DNA from: Ficedula albicollis
Taxonomy: Eukaryota > Chordata > Aves > Passeriformes > Muscicapidae
Reading direction: 5' to 3'
NCBI RefSeq assembly: GCF_000247815.1
Contig: NC_021692.1
Span: 2,077,317-2,141,316 of the forward strand
DNA length: 64,000 bases
The translations under genes and the position numbers were made by a program. This document shows, piece after piece, positions 12,001-24,767 of the stretch (positions within the stretch are counted from its first letter, which is position 1; each line of letters starts with the position of its first letter). The notes under the pieces are model-generated. The model did not search any database. It was not told the origin of the DNA and saw only the letters and a list, made by a program, of their open reading frames with translations.

Positions 12001-15000
12001 GGGGATCCCACAGCCCTCAGAAAGCTGCTGCTGGCTGCTTTGCCATGAGCCTCAAAAGGCTGCCTAGAGGTGCCTGGGTTAACAGGGCTGCTGCACTGAG
12101 ATCTCTGGCTCGGGCAGGGTCACTGCTGCTGTGTTGCAATGCCTCTCTGAGTCATCTGTTTCCTTCCAGTCACTGGAAATGGCCTCAAAGTTTGTACAGA
12201 TGGTGCTTAATCCCCATTTGGACAATAGGTGTTTGGACTTTTAAAGGACTGTTACTGAAGGAAAGCAGGGGCAGGGAGAGAAGGGTGGGAGAGGGCACAG
12301 GCAGGACAACAGGATGCAGGCCAGCAGGGCAGCGAGCCAGGCAGGGCTCAGCATCCAGCAGGGATGGAACCACAGGACAGGCAACTGTCAATGCTGAATA
12401 TCAAAGGCATGAGGACCAAGGGATCATGTCCACCCCAGAGAGCTGAGTCTGCCTGGGGTTTTCAGTCCTTGACTGGCACTGAGGCCTCTCCCTGAACATT
12501 GCCCTGGGGTCAGCAGCACGGTCATGGCTGCATGAATGATGGTGGTAGGGCTGGTGGCCTCTTCCCAAGGCCAGGGTAGTACCTGGTAGCACTTCTCTCT
12601 GCCCTAGATCCCACCCAGCTCTGGGAAAGGACATCCCCTCCCACCTGGATGGACAGCTACAGGAAACAAGGTGAAGCTGACCCTGTCAAAGAGGAATGAT
12701 GGTGTGTCCAGCCTGCAAAGGTAAACGCTCAGCAGCCCACAACCAGCATCCAGGGTTTGGGTGCCAGCATGTCTGGAGGTCCCAGAAATGCTCTTTGCAA
12801 CACACAGGGTGGTGCTTTCAAGGCCTCTCCACTCCTGCTTGCCCTCAGCTGTGCTCATACCAAGGTGAGTGAACTCTCCCACCACCCCAGCACTGAAGCA
12901 ATGGCAAGGAACCATGTACAGTGGAAGGACAGGAATGGAGGGAGAAGCCCTTCTGTGGGGCAAAATCCTCCATTCCCACCAGTCAGAGCAGTGTGAGAAA
13001 AACCAGCATGAGAGCAAGCCTGGGTGAGCCAATGCAGGAAGAACCAGCAGAGCTTAGCAGGGGGATTTGGGGCTGGGAAAGCCTCTTGCCCACCAGTTCT
13101 CCCTCTCCATCCTAGAAGAGATGATGTGCAGCAGGGAAGGGAGTGTCTCTCCCCCAGAAAGAGAGCATCATATCTCCATACTGGGGCTGCTGAGAAACAG
13201 GGTCACAGCCAGAACACCTCCACTCCCAGATTCACTGGGCTGCTGCAGCCAGGAGGGGTGAGACAGCAAAGCCCTGAGCAAAGCAGCCTGGGGCCAGCCC
13301 TCCTCCCCCAGCCACGCCTGCTGTCCCTATCCTGCATCCCTTTGACACAGCCCCACACTTCTGAAGCAATTAGCAGCTGAATTGAACCAATTCCTAGCCT
13401 GGTGGGTCCAACACAAACAGCACAGGCTGGCCTATGCCCCACACCTTAGTGCCTTTTGGAGGGCCTGGGTGTCCCTGCCAAGAGCAACACAAATAACCCA
13501 CTGCTTCTCCAGGTTAAGAAGCAGCCCTGGAGGACTGGAGTGTGATGGCTGGGGCTGAGCTCTGCTGCAGGCTGCTATGCCAAGAGAAAAGCAGCCTGTG
13601 TTGAGCAGGTCAGGAGGGAGGCAAGGACAAGGGTTCGTGTATGCACTGCCTGTCCCAGAGGCTGGGGAGGAGGTTGAGGGCAGGGGCAGGCAGCAAGGGA
13701 ACCCTGAGCCAGGGCATGGGGTATTTCATGGAGAAGGAACTTGCAAACAGCACCTGCAGGGTGTTTATCAGCCCTGCCAAGGCTCCAGCAGCTGAAATAA
13801 CAACCTGGGGAATGGGGGAGAACGCTGCTGGGCCCCCTTGCCCCAGCCCTGCTTGGCTAGGTGCTGCTGGGATGCAGAGCCTGGTGGGTCATCACAAAGA
13901 TGAGCCCATCCCCTCTGGAGCCAGGGATGTTCCTGGTCTTGGTGTCAGTCCCTGGCAGGGTTTTGGGACTCAGCAGACTCCTGCTCGTGTCAGAATCACT
14001 CAATGCAGCAGCACAAGCAGGGTGGACAGGCTTTTCTGAGGCACATCAAGATTTTGGATGAGGCAGGTTAAAACCAGGCCCCTCCTCTCCAGGGACATCA
14101 TCTCAGGACAACAAGGGGACCCAGGCTGCTCTCCAGGAGGACAGGAGGCATGATGGCAGCAAACCCTGCCCCTGCATGCCAGCCTGCATCAGGCCAGCTC
14201 TGCTTGGAGCTGGTTGGCACCAGGCACTGCACAGCTGCTGCCAGGCCAAGAGGGCACTGAGAGGCCAGAGGTGCCTGTCTGATCAAGTGTGCTGAGACAG
14301 CCAGCACACACCAGAGCTGGCACACCAGAGACGTGTTGGGAGCAGTGTGGGAGAGAAGTCAGTGGGGTTATGGTGATGCTGGGAACTGTCTCGCCTGGGA
14401 TCAGCAGGTGCTGGGGATCCCAGATGGCATCAGAGAAGGTGGGATCCCAGTGCCAGCTCCTCCTCACCTTTCAGTGTATTGGAGCTGTACTTATCCCACC
14501 CAGCATCCCTGCCAGGACACAGCCAGGATCATGCTGCACTCATCTGCTGGAGGAGAAATGAGAGCGATGTCACCAAGGAGTGTCCTCGAATTCACATTTC
14601 CCATGTATGGCCAGGGACAAACCCCTCCTTCTGTGGGGTCCCTTCAAGTACCCTTGGGCAGGCTGGGGCTTGCTACCCATCCTCCCCAAGCAGCTCCATG
14701 ACCAAGCAGTGGAGTGACCAGGACTCCCTGAAGAGCTGGTTCACACAGCCCCCCTGCACACTGTGTCTCAGGGTCACAGTGCACACACAAGCCCTCACAC
14801 ACAGACACTCAGTTCTCTGCCACCAGCTGGGGTCTGCCCAGCCCCTCTTGCAGTGGGCAGCCAGGGATTCACTCCAGTGGATTCACTCCAGTGGATTCCT
14901 GGCTCAGGAGACATTTCCACCCACACTGTAAATCACAGCCACTGCCCCAAGGGTGTACTGGAGAGGCCCTAGGGTCAAGCTGTTAAGCTGTCCTGTGATC

Positions 15001-15359
15001 CTGGCCAGGTAGCCCCATGCTGGAGCACCTGGTGGCATTCAGCAAACTGTGCCTCAGTGCAAGCATCCCAAGGACTGGGGGCTGCCAGCAGCAGGAGAGC
15101 TCAAAGGCTGCCAGCAGGCACAAAGCAGCCCCTCCAGCACCCCCTCCTATGGTGCCTGTGGGTGCCCAGAAGCTTCCAGCCCTGCAATGCATCTGCAAAA
15201 ACACAGAAGAGGAAAATGTGAGGCAGCCAGGGCATTAGGTGGCAGATGGATCAGGGATTGGAGTGGCAGAACCAGACCCCTACACCTGGCAGAACCAAGC
15301 TCTTCAAGTTCTTCCTGAGCACTTACTCCAGGCAGCTGAGCTGGGAAGATCTGGAAAAC
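9067..15359. other. Intergenic stretch without recognised genes
   Basis: About 6.3 kb with no identifiable exon or RNA gene. An (AC)-rich stretch near 10930-10943 is short. A local 14-bp repeat (TTCACTCCAGTGGA) occurs near 14868-14895. Open frames here show no family motifs. Confidence 0.55.
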
Positions 15360-16255
15360 AAGAGGCCTGCCAGTCTGACCATGGAGCAAATCATCCTGAG
15401 TGCTATCCCACAGCACAACCAAGGGATGAGACCCAGCCAGAAGGGGCTTAGGAAGGGCAGGTCCTGCTTGACCAACTTTCTCTCCTTTTATGACCACTAG
15501 GGAATAAGGGGAAGGCTGTAGAGATCTACCTGGACTTCAGCAAAGCCTTTGACACAGTCTCCCATGGCATACTCCTGGAAAAGCTGGCAGCCCACAGCTT
15601 GGACAAGTTCATCTGCACTGGGGGAAGATGAACTGGCTGATAGCCAGGCCCAGAGAGTGGTGGTGAATGGTGCTGCACCCAGCTGGTGGCCAGTCACTAG
15701 TGGTGTCCCCCAGATATCAGTGCTCAGCCCTGTTTAAGATATTTACTGATGATCCAGATGAGATGGTCAAGTGCACCCTCAGTAAATTCATGGACAACTC
15801 CAAGCTGGGTCAGAATGTTTATCTGCCGGAGGGTAGGAAGGACCTACAGAGGGACCTGGACAGGCTGAGATCACTGGCATGAAGTTCAACAAGACCCAGT
15901 GCTGGATCCTGCACCTTGGCCACAAACAACCACATGCAGCACTACAGCCTGGGGCAGAGTGGCTGGAAAGTGGCCCAGTGAAATCAGATATGGGGGTGCT
16001 GGTCAACAGCAGCTGAACGTGGGCCAGCATGTGCCCAAGAAGGCCAAGGTGGCCAAGAAAGCCAAATGACATTCTGGCCTGTGTCAGGAACAGTGTGGCC
16101 AGGAGGACCAGGGAAGTGATTCTCCTGCTGGACTGGCACTGAGGGCACCCCTCAGGTGCTGTGTGCCTCAATTCACAAAGGCCATTGAGGGCTGGAGTAG
16201 GTCCAGAGAAGCAATGAAAAGCACATGTCCTGTGAGGAGCAGCTGAGAGATCCAT
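15360..16255 (+). mobile_element. CR1 LINE fragment with decayed reverse transcriptase
   Basis: Conceptual translation in shifting frames gives typical CR1 ORF2 blocks: MEQIILSAIPQHNQG, LRKGRSCLTNFLSFYD, then [36 protein letters not shown], and a [13 protein letters not shown] segment. In active CR1 the last block carries a FADD catalytic motif; here it reads FMDN, so the active-site aspartates are damaged. Frame changes and stops confirm a dead copy. It is a 5'-truncated internal piece, sense on the + strand. Confidence 0.9.
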
Positions 16256-17004
16256 TGGCCAGAGATGCCAATATACAGCCAGCCAGCCAGCTGGGTGTCA
16301 ACCCCTGCTGTTGGCTGCGTTGGGGGTGTCTGGTCCTTCAAGCTCTGACAGCACCTATAGTGACCAAAATGATCGTTGTTGTCACTGCAGTGCCATCAGG
16401 ACAGATTCATTCTGCATCCAACCAGGATAGGGGAGGGAAGCACACAAGGAGCCAGAGCTGGCAAGCTCAGTGAGCAGATTCAGGGGCTTTTTGGATGGGA
16501 CAGTGTCAAAAGACTGACAGACCCAGCTGCATACTAGAGCTCTGGTTCCCTGAGCTGTTCCCAGGAATGAAAACACAACACAGACCTTCCCAAATCAGCA
16601 CTCTGGTCCCAAGACATGCCCATGGGTCACTGGAGTCAGCAGTAGCTCCTCTAGTGTCACTTGTTTTAATTTGACACTACTTACTTACCTTACTCACCCT
16701 CATGTTCCAAGACTCCAGAAGCCAGTGCTGGCCTTTGGATACATGCATCACTGCTGCAAGGCTGCAGGATTCCTCAGGCACCCAGGAAGGAGCCTACATC
16801 CCCCCAGCTTTCTTGCTGTGCCTTGGGGGCTGGTGCAGAGAGACAAGGGGGTCTGGCAATGGAATCACAGCACATGGAACCTCCCCTACAGCTCCAGCTG
16901 TGGCAGGACCTGCAGGGTGCACCATGCTTTCCAGCACTTTCCAGACTGCTTTTCCAGCAGCTCCTAACTCCACCCAAGACAGTAATAAAAGGCATCTGGC
17001 ACAT
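16256..17004. other. Intergenic stretch with nothing recognised
   Basis: No gene or repeat family is evident between the CR1 copy and the LTR that starts at 17005. Confidence 0.5.
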
Positions 17005-17565
17005 TGTCCTGGTTTAACCCCAGCCAGCAGCCACTCACTCACTCCCCCACCAGTGGTATCAGAGAGGGAACTGGAAGGTAAAAACTGGAGAACTCGTGGG
17101 ATGAGATAAAGACAGTTCAATAGGGAAACCAAAAGCCACACACACATAAGCAAAGAAAAACAGAATTAATTCACTGCTTTCCATGGGCAGGCAGGTACTC
17201 AACACCTCCAGGAGGGCAGGGCCCCATCCCATGGGACAGTAACTTGGGGAGACAAGCACCATCACTCTAAATATCCCCCCTTTCCTCCTTCTTCCCTCCA
17301 GCTTTACACACTGAGCATGATGTCCTGTGGGCTGGAATATCCCTTTGGTCAGTTTGAGTCACCTGTCCTGGCTGTGCCTCCTCCCAGCCTCTTCCCCAGC
17401 ACGGCCTTAGGAAAAGCAGAAAAGGCCTTGGCCCAGTGTGAGCCCCATTCAGCAGTAACAAAAACATCTCTAAATTATCAACCCTGCATTCAGCAAAATT
17501 CAGAACACAGCCCCACATCAGCCACTGTGAAGACAGTTAACTCCAGCCCAGCCAAAACCAGCACA
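17005..17565 (+). mobile_element. Solo LTR of a songbird-type endogenous retrovirus
   Basis: The element begins TGTCCTGGTTTAACCCCAGC and ends near CCAGCCAAAACCAGCACA. The termini are inverted (TGTCCTGGTTT against AAACCAGCACA, one mismatch). This start and end are familiar from abundant zebra-finch-like LTR families, often ERVK-type. No internal retroviral genes flank it, so it is a solo LTR. A target duplication is uncertain: GCACAT precedes it, and GCACAC lies at 17561-17566, overlapping the terminus. Confidence 0.8.
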
Positions 17566-18551
17566 CAAAGACAGGGAATAACATGGCTGTAGCTCAGGGG
17601 CTCCATTATCAGTACACAAATAGATGTCCCTCCTCAGAAGCAGGGGACAGGCAAGAAATGGACTGGAAATCTGGCTTCAGTCATGACACCTATGCAGAGC
17701 ACACCTGGAACAAAACCAGGGCACTGGGGCTGGGCTGTGATTGTGCCAGGCAAGGCAAAGGTGGGAGCCAGATTTACCTCCACCTCCAACACAAGCACCA
17801 CCTTGGCATCACTGCATCAGCAATGAACCTCTAAGTACACAAACAAGTCAGATTTACAGCTGGGAAAGGGCACTGGACATCACTGTTGGATCCAGTAATG
17901 GCACTGTAGTTGGCTCAAAAGCTGCCACTGCCCTGGAACTCCCCTCAACAGAGACAGTCAGTGCTCCATCCCCTTCCCACCCCGAAACTCTGCCCTAGAG
18001 GCAGTGTCCTGAGTCTCTGTGCTTTGGGAAGGGAGGCCACAGCCTCAGCTAACCCTCAGCACACAGCAGGGGTGTCTGCCACTCCCTGCTCTCTTCAGCC
18101 CCACACAGGACAGGAGCAGCAGGCTGAGCAGCAGCACTGTCAGCTCACGGTGTGCTGGGAGAAGTTTTAAACATCACAACAGTAAACTGCACCTTCTGCA
18201 GATCTGGAGCCCCCTATGCAAACTTTGTTATCTTTACAACCAAAGCTCCAATCTTCCTGAGAATGAAATCAGGTCTCTTAGACCAGGACTATTGTTCTCT
18301 AACCTAAATTGCTGTAGGTCACAGGAGGGGAGAGGAGGCAGAGATCCATTGTCTGGGTGGGTTTGTTAGAAATAGTTTGACAGATTAACCATGTTGGAGC
18401 CAGGCTGAAGCCAAGGCAGGATGAAACCAGAGGGAAGCAGAGTAAGGGGATGACAGTCGAATGAGGGGAGGTTGAGCCAGGAATCAAACTGCAAAGGCAG
18501 AGCCAGCACCATGCAGTGGGCAGGGACCCCAGGAAGGACCAGGGCAAAATG
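17566..18551. other. Intergenic stretch with nothing recognised
   Basis: No exon or repeat family recognised between the solo LTR and the next CR1 piece. Confidence 0.5.
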
Positions 18552-18790
18552 CCTTTAAACTGAAAGACAGTAGGTTTGGATTAGATAGGGAGAAATTCTT
18601 CCCATGAGGGTGGTGAGGCTCTGGAACAGGTTTCCCAGAGAAGCTGTGGCTGCCCCATCCCTGGAAATGCTCATGGCCAGGGATTGGAGCAACCTGATCT
18701 ACTGGAAGGTGTCCCTGCCCATGGCAGGGGAGTGGAGTAAAATGAGCTTTAAGGCCCCTTCCAGTCCAAATCAGTCTGGATTATTGTGAA
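18552..18790 (+). mobile_element. CR1 LINE 3' end
   Basis: The sequence has the CR1 3' sequence order: GGGAGAAATTCTTCCC, GAGGGTGGTGAGGCTCTGG, AAGCTGTGGCTGCCCCATCC, CCATGGCAGGGG, and TTTAAGGCCCCTTCCAGTCC. It lacks the usual ATTCTATGATTCT terminal repeats. Non-coding and 5'-truncated. Confidence 0.88.
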
Positions 18791-19789
18791 AAAGCAGATG
18801 GCCATAGCACCATGTCAAGGCTTTTCTGCATCCACTGTCAGGTCCACCACTGAAGGGTGACACAAGTACTATATGCACTCCACAGGTCCCACGAGCACTG
18901 TGGACACATCACACAGCCCAGACCCTCCTCTTTCCTACCAGGGCTCCCAGTGTATCTGAACATACATCTCAGTCAGATCATCCCAGACAAACCCTGTTCT
19001 GTCTCCATACAGGACTGAGGAACAGGACAGGCTTGATCAGGGCACAAGGTCAAAGCTCACACTTCTCAAGGCCCATCAAGCAACGTAATCCCATCTCCAA
19101 AGCAATACTGCTGTCTAATAATGGCAGCTGAGCTCCAGCCAGACACCACAGCCAGGTTTTCAAAGGTATTTCAGTTCCTCATCATACAGATTAAAAGTCT
19201 GGAGGGATTTTCAGAGGCACCTTAGTACATGCATCCACCAAGTTCCTGAATTACTCAGGCATCTCAAAAGTCTCCTGCTCTGCTGCAGCAACAGCCATGT
19301 CCCCATGTTCCCTGGCCAGCATCTGTAGCTGGTAGCAGCTACTCAGGCATCTCAAAAGTCTCCTGCTCTGCTAGAGCAACAGCCATGTCCCCCTGTTCCC
19401 TGGCCAGTATCTGTAGCTGGTAGCAGCCCTTCTATGTCCCATGAAACCTTGGCAGACTCCAGCTTCATCACTCCCAGTAGACAGAAGATGCTCCCACTCC
19501 TCACTGAATCTCAAAGGAAAAGGCCATGCCTGGAAACTTGAGTGGCACCTTATGTTCATGCAAGAAAGCCAAAGCTGGGGAGAGGCACTGCTCTGCTGGC
19601 AGCGTGCTCCCTGGGATAGGCTCCAACTCAGAGCAGTTTCCTTGACCAAGGAGGCCAAAGCACCCCAGGTTCACCAGGGCTAAAGACAAGAGGAGACAGC
19701 ACTGAAGGGACATCTACAGAGACAGACAGGGTGTCTGGGCAGCATTCTGCCCACTCTGGACTATGGAACATCCTAAGCAGGAAAGCATC
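18791..19789. other. Intergenic stretch holding one tandem duplication
   Basis: No gene recognised. The only structure seen is the 88-bp duplication at 19252-19427. Confidence 0.5.
19252..19427. repeat. 88-bp tandem duplication
   Basis: 19252-19339 is repeated at 19340-19427 with a few substitutions (for example CTGCAGCAACAG against CTAGAGCAACAG). It sits in intergenic sequence and looks recent. Confidence 0.9.
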
Positions 19790-20057
19790 CACAAGCATCA
19801 TCGAGTTCAGCCCCTGGCCCTGCACAGGACATCCCCAACAATCCCACCCTGTGCCTGAAAGCATTGTCTGAACACTCCTGGAGCTCTGGCAGCCTTGGGG
19901 CCATGACCATTCCCTGGAGAGCCTGCTCAGTGTCCCATCACCCTGCGGGGGAAGAATCTTTTCCTAACATCCAGCCTCAATCTCCCCTGACAGAGCTTCA
20001 TGCTGTTCCCTCAGGACCTGCCACTGATCACCAGAGAACAGAAATAAGCAACTGCCC
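19790..20057 (-). mobile_element. CR1 LINE 3' part, antisense, left half of a split copy
   Basis: Reversed, the sequence has the CR1 3' features: a gapped CCATTCCCTGGAGAGCCTG-like block, GAATCTTTTCCTAACATCCA, CAGGACCTGCCACTGATCAC, and an end at ATCATCGAGTTCAGCCCCTG. The CR1 is interrupted at 20058 by a solo LTR and resumes at 20386. Confidence 0.82.
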
Positions 20058-20379
20058 TGTTGCATTTTAAGGCTATAAGAGTGGTGAAAAGGATAATGCA
20101 ACATAGTTCCTCCAGTAATGGAGAAGCAAGATAGAAAGAACTTTATTTAAAGAAACACAACACATATATAAAGGGTAGTTTGTGCAAAACAAAATAGAAA
20201 ATACTTACTGGTTAAAGAAGGCAACATCTTCTCAAAAACATACTTTTGCAAAACATCACTTCTCTCACACACCCTGCAGGTGCATAATCATTGTTATAAT
20301 TCCTTGACCTCGTAAAGGCCTAAGAAAGGCAAGGCCTTAAGGCTACTTTTTCCCTGGTTCCCAGTAATATCCAACGACA
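20058..20379 (-). mobile_element. Solo LTR (322 bp) inserted in a CR1 copy
   Basis: On the minus strand the element begins TGTCGTTGGATATTACTGGG and ends ...AAAATGCAACA, the TG...CA termini of a retroviral LTR. It contains an AATAAA signal just before GTTCTTTCTATCTTGC, as in an R region. It is flanked by an exact 6-bp direct repeat, CTGCCC, at 20052-20057 and 20380-20385. The CR1 sequence is continuous if LTR and one repeat are removed. A 6-bp duplication fits ERVK-like integration. No internal genes remain. Confidence 0.85.
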
Positions 20380-20385
20380 CTGCCC

Positions 20386-20425
20386 CTTGTGAGGAAGCTG
20401 TGGACTGCAATAACGTTTTTGGAGG
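20386..20425 (-). mobile_element. CR1 LINE, right half of the copy split by the solo LTR
   Basis: CTTGTGAGGAAGCTGTGGAC followed by TGCAATAA continues the antisense CR1 from 20057, matching the order known for avian CR1 (...CCCCTCATGAGGAAGCTG... region). Confidence 0.7.
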
Positions 20426-21209
20426 GGGGACTGTGCCCATAAAGCACTCCACAGGGACACAGCATCAGGGCCAACAGTCACTGAGGATATGCTTGCTTAG
20501 GGAAACCCAAACTGCTCGGCACAGTCAGTGGAACAAACCACCCCACTAAACCCCCAAGCCTCTGTGCTCTTCCTCCTGGTCCTCTGTTAAGGAGGGCTGG
20601 GTTCATCTGAAAGAAGCCAAAACCAACAGCAGCATCCACGGGAGCACAGCTGGATGTGGCTTGCTCAGCCCAGGCTGCAGCTCCAGCACAGCTGTAAACA
20701 GCTCAGCAGTTTGTGCACGCCCCACTATTGATGTTATACAAAGGAGATGGAAATGTAAATGATTGCACTGGAGCCACAGCCGGTGGCTGCTGGTGCAGAC
20801 GGCACCAGAAAAAAGAAATCCAACTCCTCCAGCCCTCTTCTTGGCACTGGAGCCAATGACTGGGCTGGCCAGGAACGAGCAAAGCCTTTACATGTTTGCC
20901 ATCTAGTGGGCTGGGGACAGCCTGACACCGGCTGTCCTGCAGGAATTCACCTCTGCCTGGGGCACAGGCAGCTGCCTCCAGCCCCTAAAGCTCTGTAGGG
21001 CAGGCAAGACAGCGACCAGCACCTTGCAAAGAATCCTGCAGAGAGAGCCCAGCTCTGGGAGAACATGGCTGGGGAGAACATCAGGGCAAGGGGGCTGTGC
21101 CTGTGTGGTGACAGCCCAAAAACCCACCCCAGGCAGCTAGGGTGGTGCCATCACAGCCAATACCAGGCTGGGTGGGAGTGTGGATGTGCTGCAGGGCAGG
21201 AAGGCTCTG
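20426..21209. other. Intergenic stretch with nothing recognised
   Basis: No gene or repeat family recognised. Confidence 0.5.
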
Positions 21210-21645
21210 CACAGGGATCAGGACACACTGGATTGATGGGCCAAGGCCAATTGCACAAGGTTCAACAAAGCCAAGTGCCAGGTCCTGAACCTGGGTCACA
21301 CCAAACTCAGGCACTGCTCCAGGCATACAGAGAAGTCTGGAAAGCTGCTGGGCAGAGAAGAACCTGGGGGTGCTGAACATGAGCAGAGTGTGCCCAGGTG
21401 GGCAAGAGGCCAGTGGCAAAGCAGCACCAGGCAGTGACTGTTCCTCTGTGCTGGGCACTGGGGAGGTGAATCCTGGGTCAGTTCTGGGCTCCTCGTGGCA
21501 GGAAAGACATTGAGGGGTTGGAGCATGTCCAGAGAAGGGAATGGAGCTGGGAAAGGGTCTGGGGTACCAGGAGCAGCTGAAGGAGCTGGAAAGGGTCTCA
21601 GCCTGGAGAAAAGGAGCTCAGGAGTGGTGCAGTCATTCTGCACAT
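21210..21645 (+). mobile_element. CR1 LINE fragment, ORF2 C-terminal region
   Basis: Contains CR1-typical text: GGTTCAACAAAGCCAAGTGC, then CAGGTCCTGAACCTGGGTCA, GAACCTGGGGGTGCTG, TTGGAGCATGTCCAGAGAAG, and GCCTGGAGAAAAGGAGCTCA. Translation gives KAKCQVLNLGHTK-like residues and then breaks down through frameshifts. A degenerate, sense-strand fragment. Confidence 0.85.
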
Positions 21646-22616
21646 GACAGGAGAATGGAAAACTACCAATCCAAATGCTGGAGTTGGTCTCAGGTAAAGC
21701 CCCATCACCACAGGAGAGAAGCCCATGATGAAGTTGTCTGCACAGGCCCCAGCAATGCATGTGCTGAGCAGCAGTGAGAAATTCCAGATTACTCCCTGCA
21801 GCCAACTCCATTTCCACCTGTTCCCCCACTGCACAACTGACAAATTCCCATGTAATCCAAGCACATCCCAAATCAGTAACCAGTATATCAAAGAACAAAA
21901 GATGCTGTGCAAAATATTTTCAGGCTTATTTTAAACAGACTTTAGCTATCAGCTAGCACCTTTTGGTTTGCCCTCATTTGCCATAGGAGACTTATTTTTC
22001 TCCAGTCTTCCCTCTTTCATTATTTCAAAGGAAGTCAGAAAAGGCCTAACACCTCACAGCATCCCTGGTGCTTGGGTACCACCACCAGAATCTGTGCAGA
22101 AACCCAGATTTATCTGCCTGAGCCAAAACATACAGCCAGCCAGCCTCACTAGGGCTTGGTGGGCTCGTTTCTTCATCCTGAAATCCAAAAAGCACCTGAA
22201 TGGAAATACCATGCTTACACAAATACCTACCTGGTTTACTGCTGGAGCTCCAGATGAGCTGGGAAATGCAGCTTCATGGAAAAGGCTTTTTCCTTGTGCT
22301 TCAGAGGCAGAGCCCTGGAAAGCTGCAGCTACTGGTGCACGCTTCTGTGAGCTGGGCTGAATGGAGGCAACACAGGACAAGACTGTCCCACCCACAGCAA
22401 ACCCCAACGGTGAGTAAAGGGTCTCATGTCACACCAGTTGTGCTCACAACTGATTTGCTCTATAGGAGCCACTGAGTTCCTGTCACAGCAGTCCTGGGAA
22501 ATTGAGCAGGCCTTATCTTCCACCAGGATCCAAGCCCAGTCATGGCTGAATCAATACTTGTTTCCTCAGCCTTTGCTGGCACAGGAGACTCCAGCTCTGA
22601 TTTAGGGCTAAATGCC

Positions 22617-22766
22617 TCCAGGGATCTGGAAAAGCTGTGGCTGCCCCATTCCTGGAAGTGTTCAAGGCCAGGTTGGACAGGATAAACCTGGTCCATGGCA
22701 GGGGATTGGACCTAAATTATTTTTAAGGTTTCTTCAAATCCAAACAATTTTAGGATTCTATAATCT
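22617..22766 (+). mobile_element. CR1 LINE 3' end
   Basis: AAGCTGTGGCTGCCCCATTC, AGGCCAGGTTGGACAGGATA, CATGGCAGGGGATTGGACC and a terminal AGGATTCTATAATC are the standard CR1 3' tail in order. Confidence 0.88.
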
Positions 22767-24733
22767 GCCATAACAACCCCCTCAGTTCTTGAGTATCCCC
22801 TGATACGAACAGTGACTTCAGCAGCCACCTGCATGTCCCAGCACTGTCACCACAAGGAATGAAACCAGGGATGCTGTGCTCCAGAGTGGGCTGCCAATGT
22901 CTCTTAAAACCCCATGCTGGATAAAAGCAGAGAACCAGGCAGCCCCATCACAGCCCCCCAGCCCATCACCCTACTCTCCTGCCTCTGCCTGCTCTGCTTT
23001 CCAGAAAATAGAGTGGCTTCTTCTCTGCAGCAGAACACTCAGACATAGCCAGAGCTCACCAGGCTCACAGGAACCAAGCCTCTTGGCTGCCAGGATGATG
23101 CCTCAGCAGTTTCTAAAAGTGGTGCCCAGTTCAGACTCTCCACAAGAGAAGGGAAGAAGCTAGACAGATTTCCAGGACAAGCCTTTCTCATGCTGTAATT
23201 TCCCACATATATCCAAGCATCTTCTGTGGACTCAGCAGCGTCCTGCACCTCTGCAGCACACACAGGCTGGAAGGAAGGAGCTGGTTGTGTAGCCAGGCCA
23301 TGGCTGAGGGGGCTGAAACACTCCTTGAGGGCCAGTCACTTACCTTGCCTGGAAGATATCAGTTCTCAACTCTTGCAAGCTCCCTTCATCACTTGATGTT
23401 TGTAGTTTTGCCCCCACTAGTCTCACCTGCATTTAAAGGGAATTCACTCTACACTGACCCTGGGATATAAGGAAGGTCGACAGCCCAGAATGGCACAGGC
23501 AGCCAACAACTCAGAAACCATCAAGGAGGAGCCCACCTTGCTATGAGCTCTGGGAAGTGTGCAGCACTGTGCAAGCATCTCCAGCTCCCCTTGGATAACC
23601 AATAGTGAAAGGTAGGAGGGAGGAGATTTGGGAAACATACGATCTAAGCTAACTAGCTGCAGATCAGAACAGGGTTTTCTGAAGGTTCCCCCCTGATGGG
23701 AGGAGGAACACAAATAAACCAGCAGAGAATTATGAAGGAGGGGGCAAGGTAGCCCATCATGGGCATCACTGCTTCCACAGCATCTGGCAAGGGAACCTCT
23801 GCTCCAATTTGATCCTCCCAAAACATCCATGAAGGGCCAAGAGGTGTGTTTCTCCTGGGGCAAGCTCCCTCAAGCTCTAACTATGTCACTGGGAGCACAG
23901 GGAGGTTGCCACAGCCTGGGACAGCAGCCCAGACCAAGGTCCTATGCCTTCAAGGAAGATGTGTGCAGCACTCTGCTTCCAACACCCCCATCCTTCCAGA
24001 GCTGGGTGTTGGATAAAGTACACAATCTTTCTCCTCTGTGGAAAGAAACCCTCTCTCCTCCCATGCAATTACAGGTAGACAGGGTCAGTACATCCCTTAT
24101 ATTATGGGGTTTAGGCTTCTCCTTCACACACTGAAAACATCATTTACACAGCCACTTCAGGCTGGGAGTTGCAGCAGGAAGAGGCACAGGGGGGTGAGCA
24201 GATGAGCATACACAGCCCATGTGTGCAGTCACCTTCAAAACCAAGGAAAAGCTGGAAATTCAAAACAGAAGTATTTTCCCACATGCATCAAGACCAAAGG
24301 AACTCAGTACATATCTGGTTTAATTTTATGTAGTTTATTCCAGCACTAATACAGATGGCAAGAGATTAAAGGTGATAGCAAACCTGGCTTCAGAGCTCAA
24401 GCCCATTTCTCACCAGAGCCCATGAAGACGTGTGCTGTAGAGAACTCCAGAACTCCACCCCCTCACCTTGGAATATGAGGCCACCTCCCATGCAGGAACC
24501 AACCTGTATGGCCCCTAGTCGATTCAGGCTTTATTGGCAGCACCATGAGCCAGGCAGCACTGCAGGGCACCAGAGGCTGCTGGAGTGGAGCCTGCCGTGT
24601 CCCACCCTGAGGGTTCTGCTCCAAGGAAGCTCCCCTGGGCTGCAGAGGCTCTCACGATGTCAGGAACAGGGACCAAATTCCAACCTCAGCCCTTCTGTCA
24701 CAAACCACCAGAGGGCAGCTGGAAACGCACCAC

Positions 24734-24735
<2 letters not shown>
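22767..24735. other. Intergenic stretch with nothing recognised
   Basis: No exon, RNA gene or clear repeat family recognised between the CR1 tail and the dinucleotide repeat. Confidence 0.5.

Positions 24736-24765
<30 letters not shown>
24736..24765. repeat. (AC)15 microsatellite
   Basis: Fifteen AC dinucleotides, about 55 bp before the 47-bp array, whose unit also contains a short ACACACAC tract. Confidence 0.95.

Positions 24766-24767
<2 letters not shown>

Noticed and set aside
15549..15882. Possible active reverse transcriptase
   Set aside because: The CR1 copy has frameshifts and its catalytic FADD motif reads FMDN.
17005..17565. Intact endogenous provirus
   Set aside because: Only an LTR is present; no gag, pol or env sequence lies on either side.
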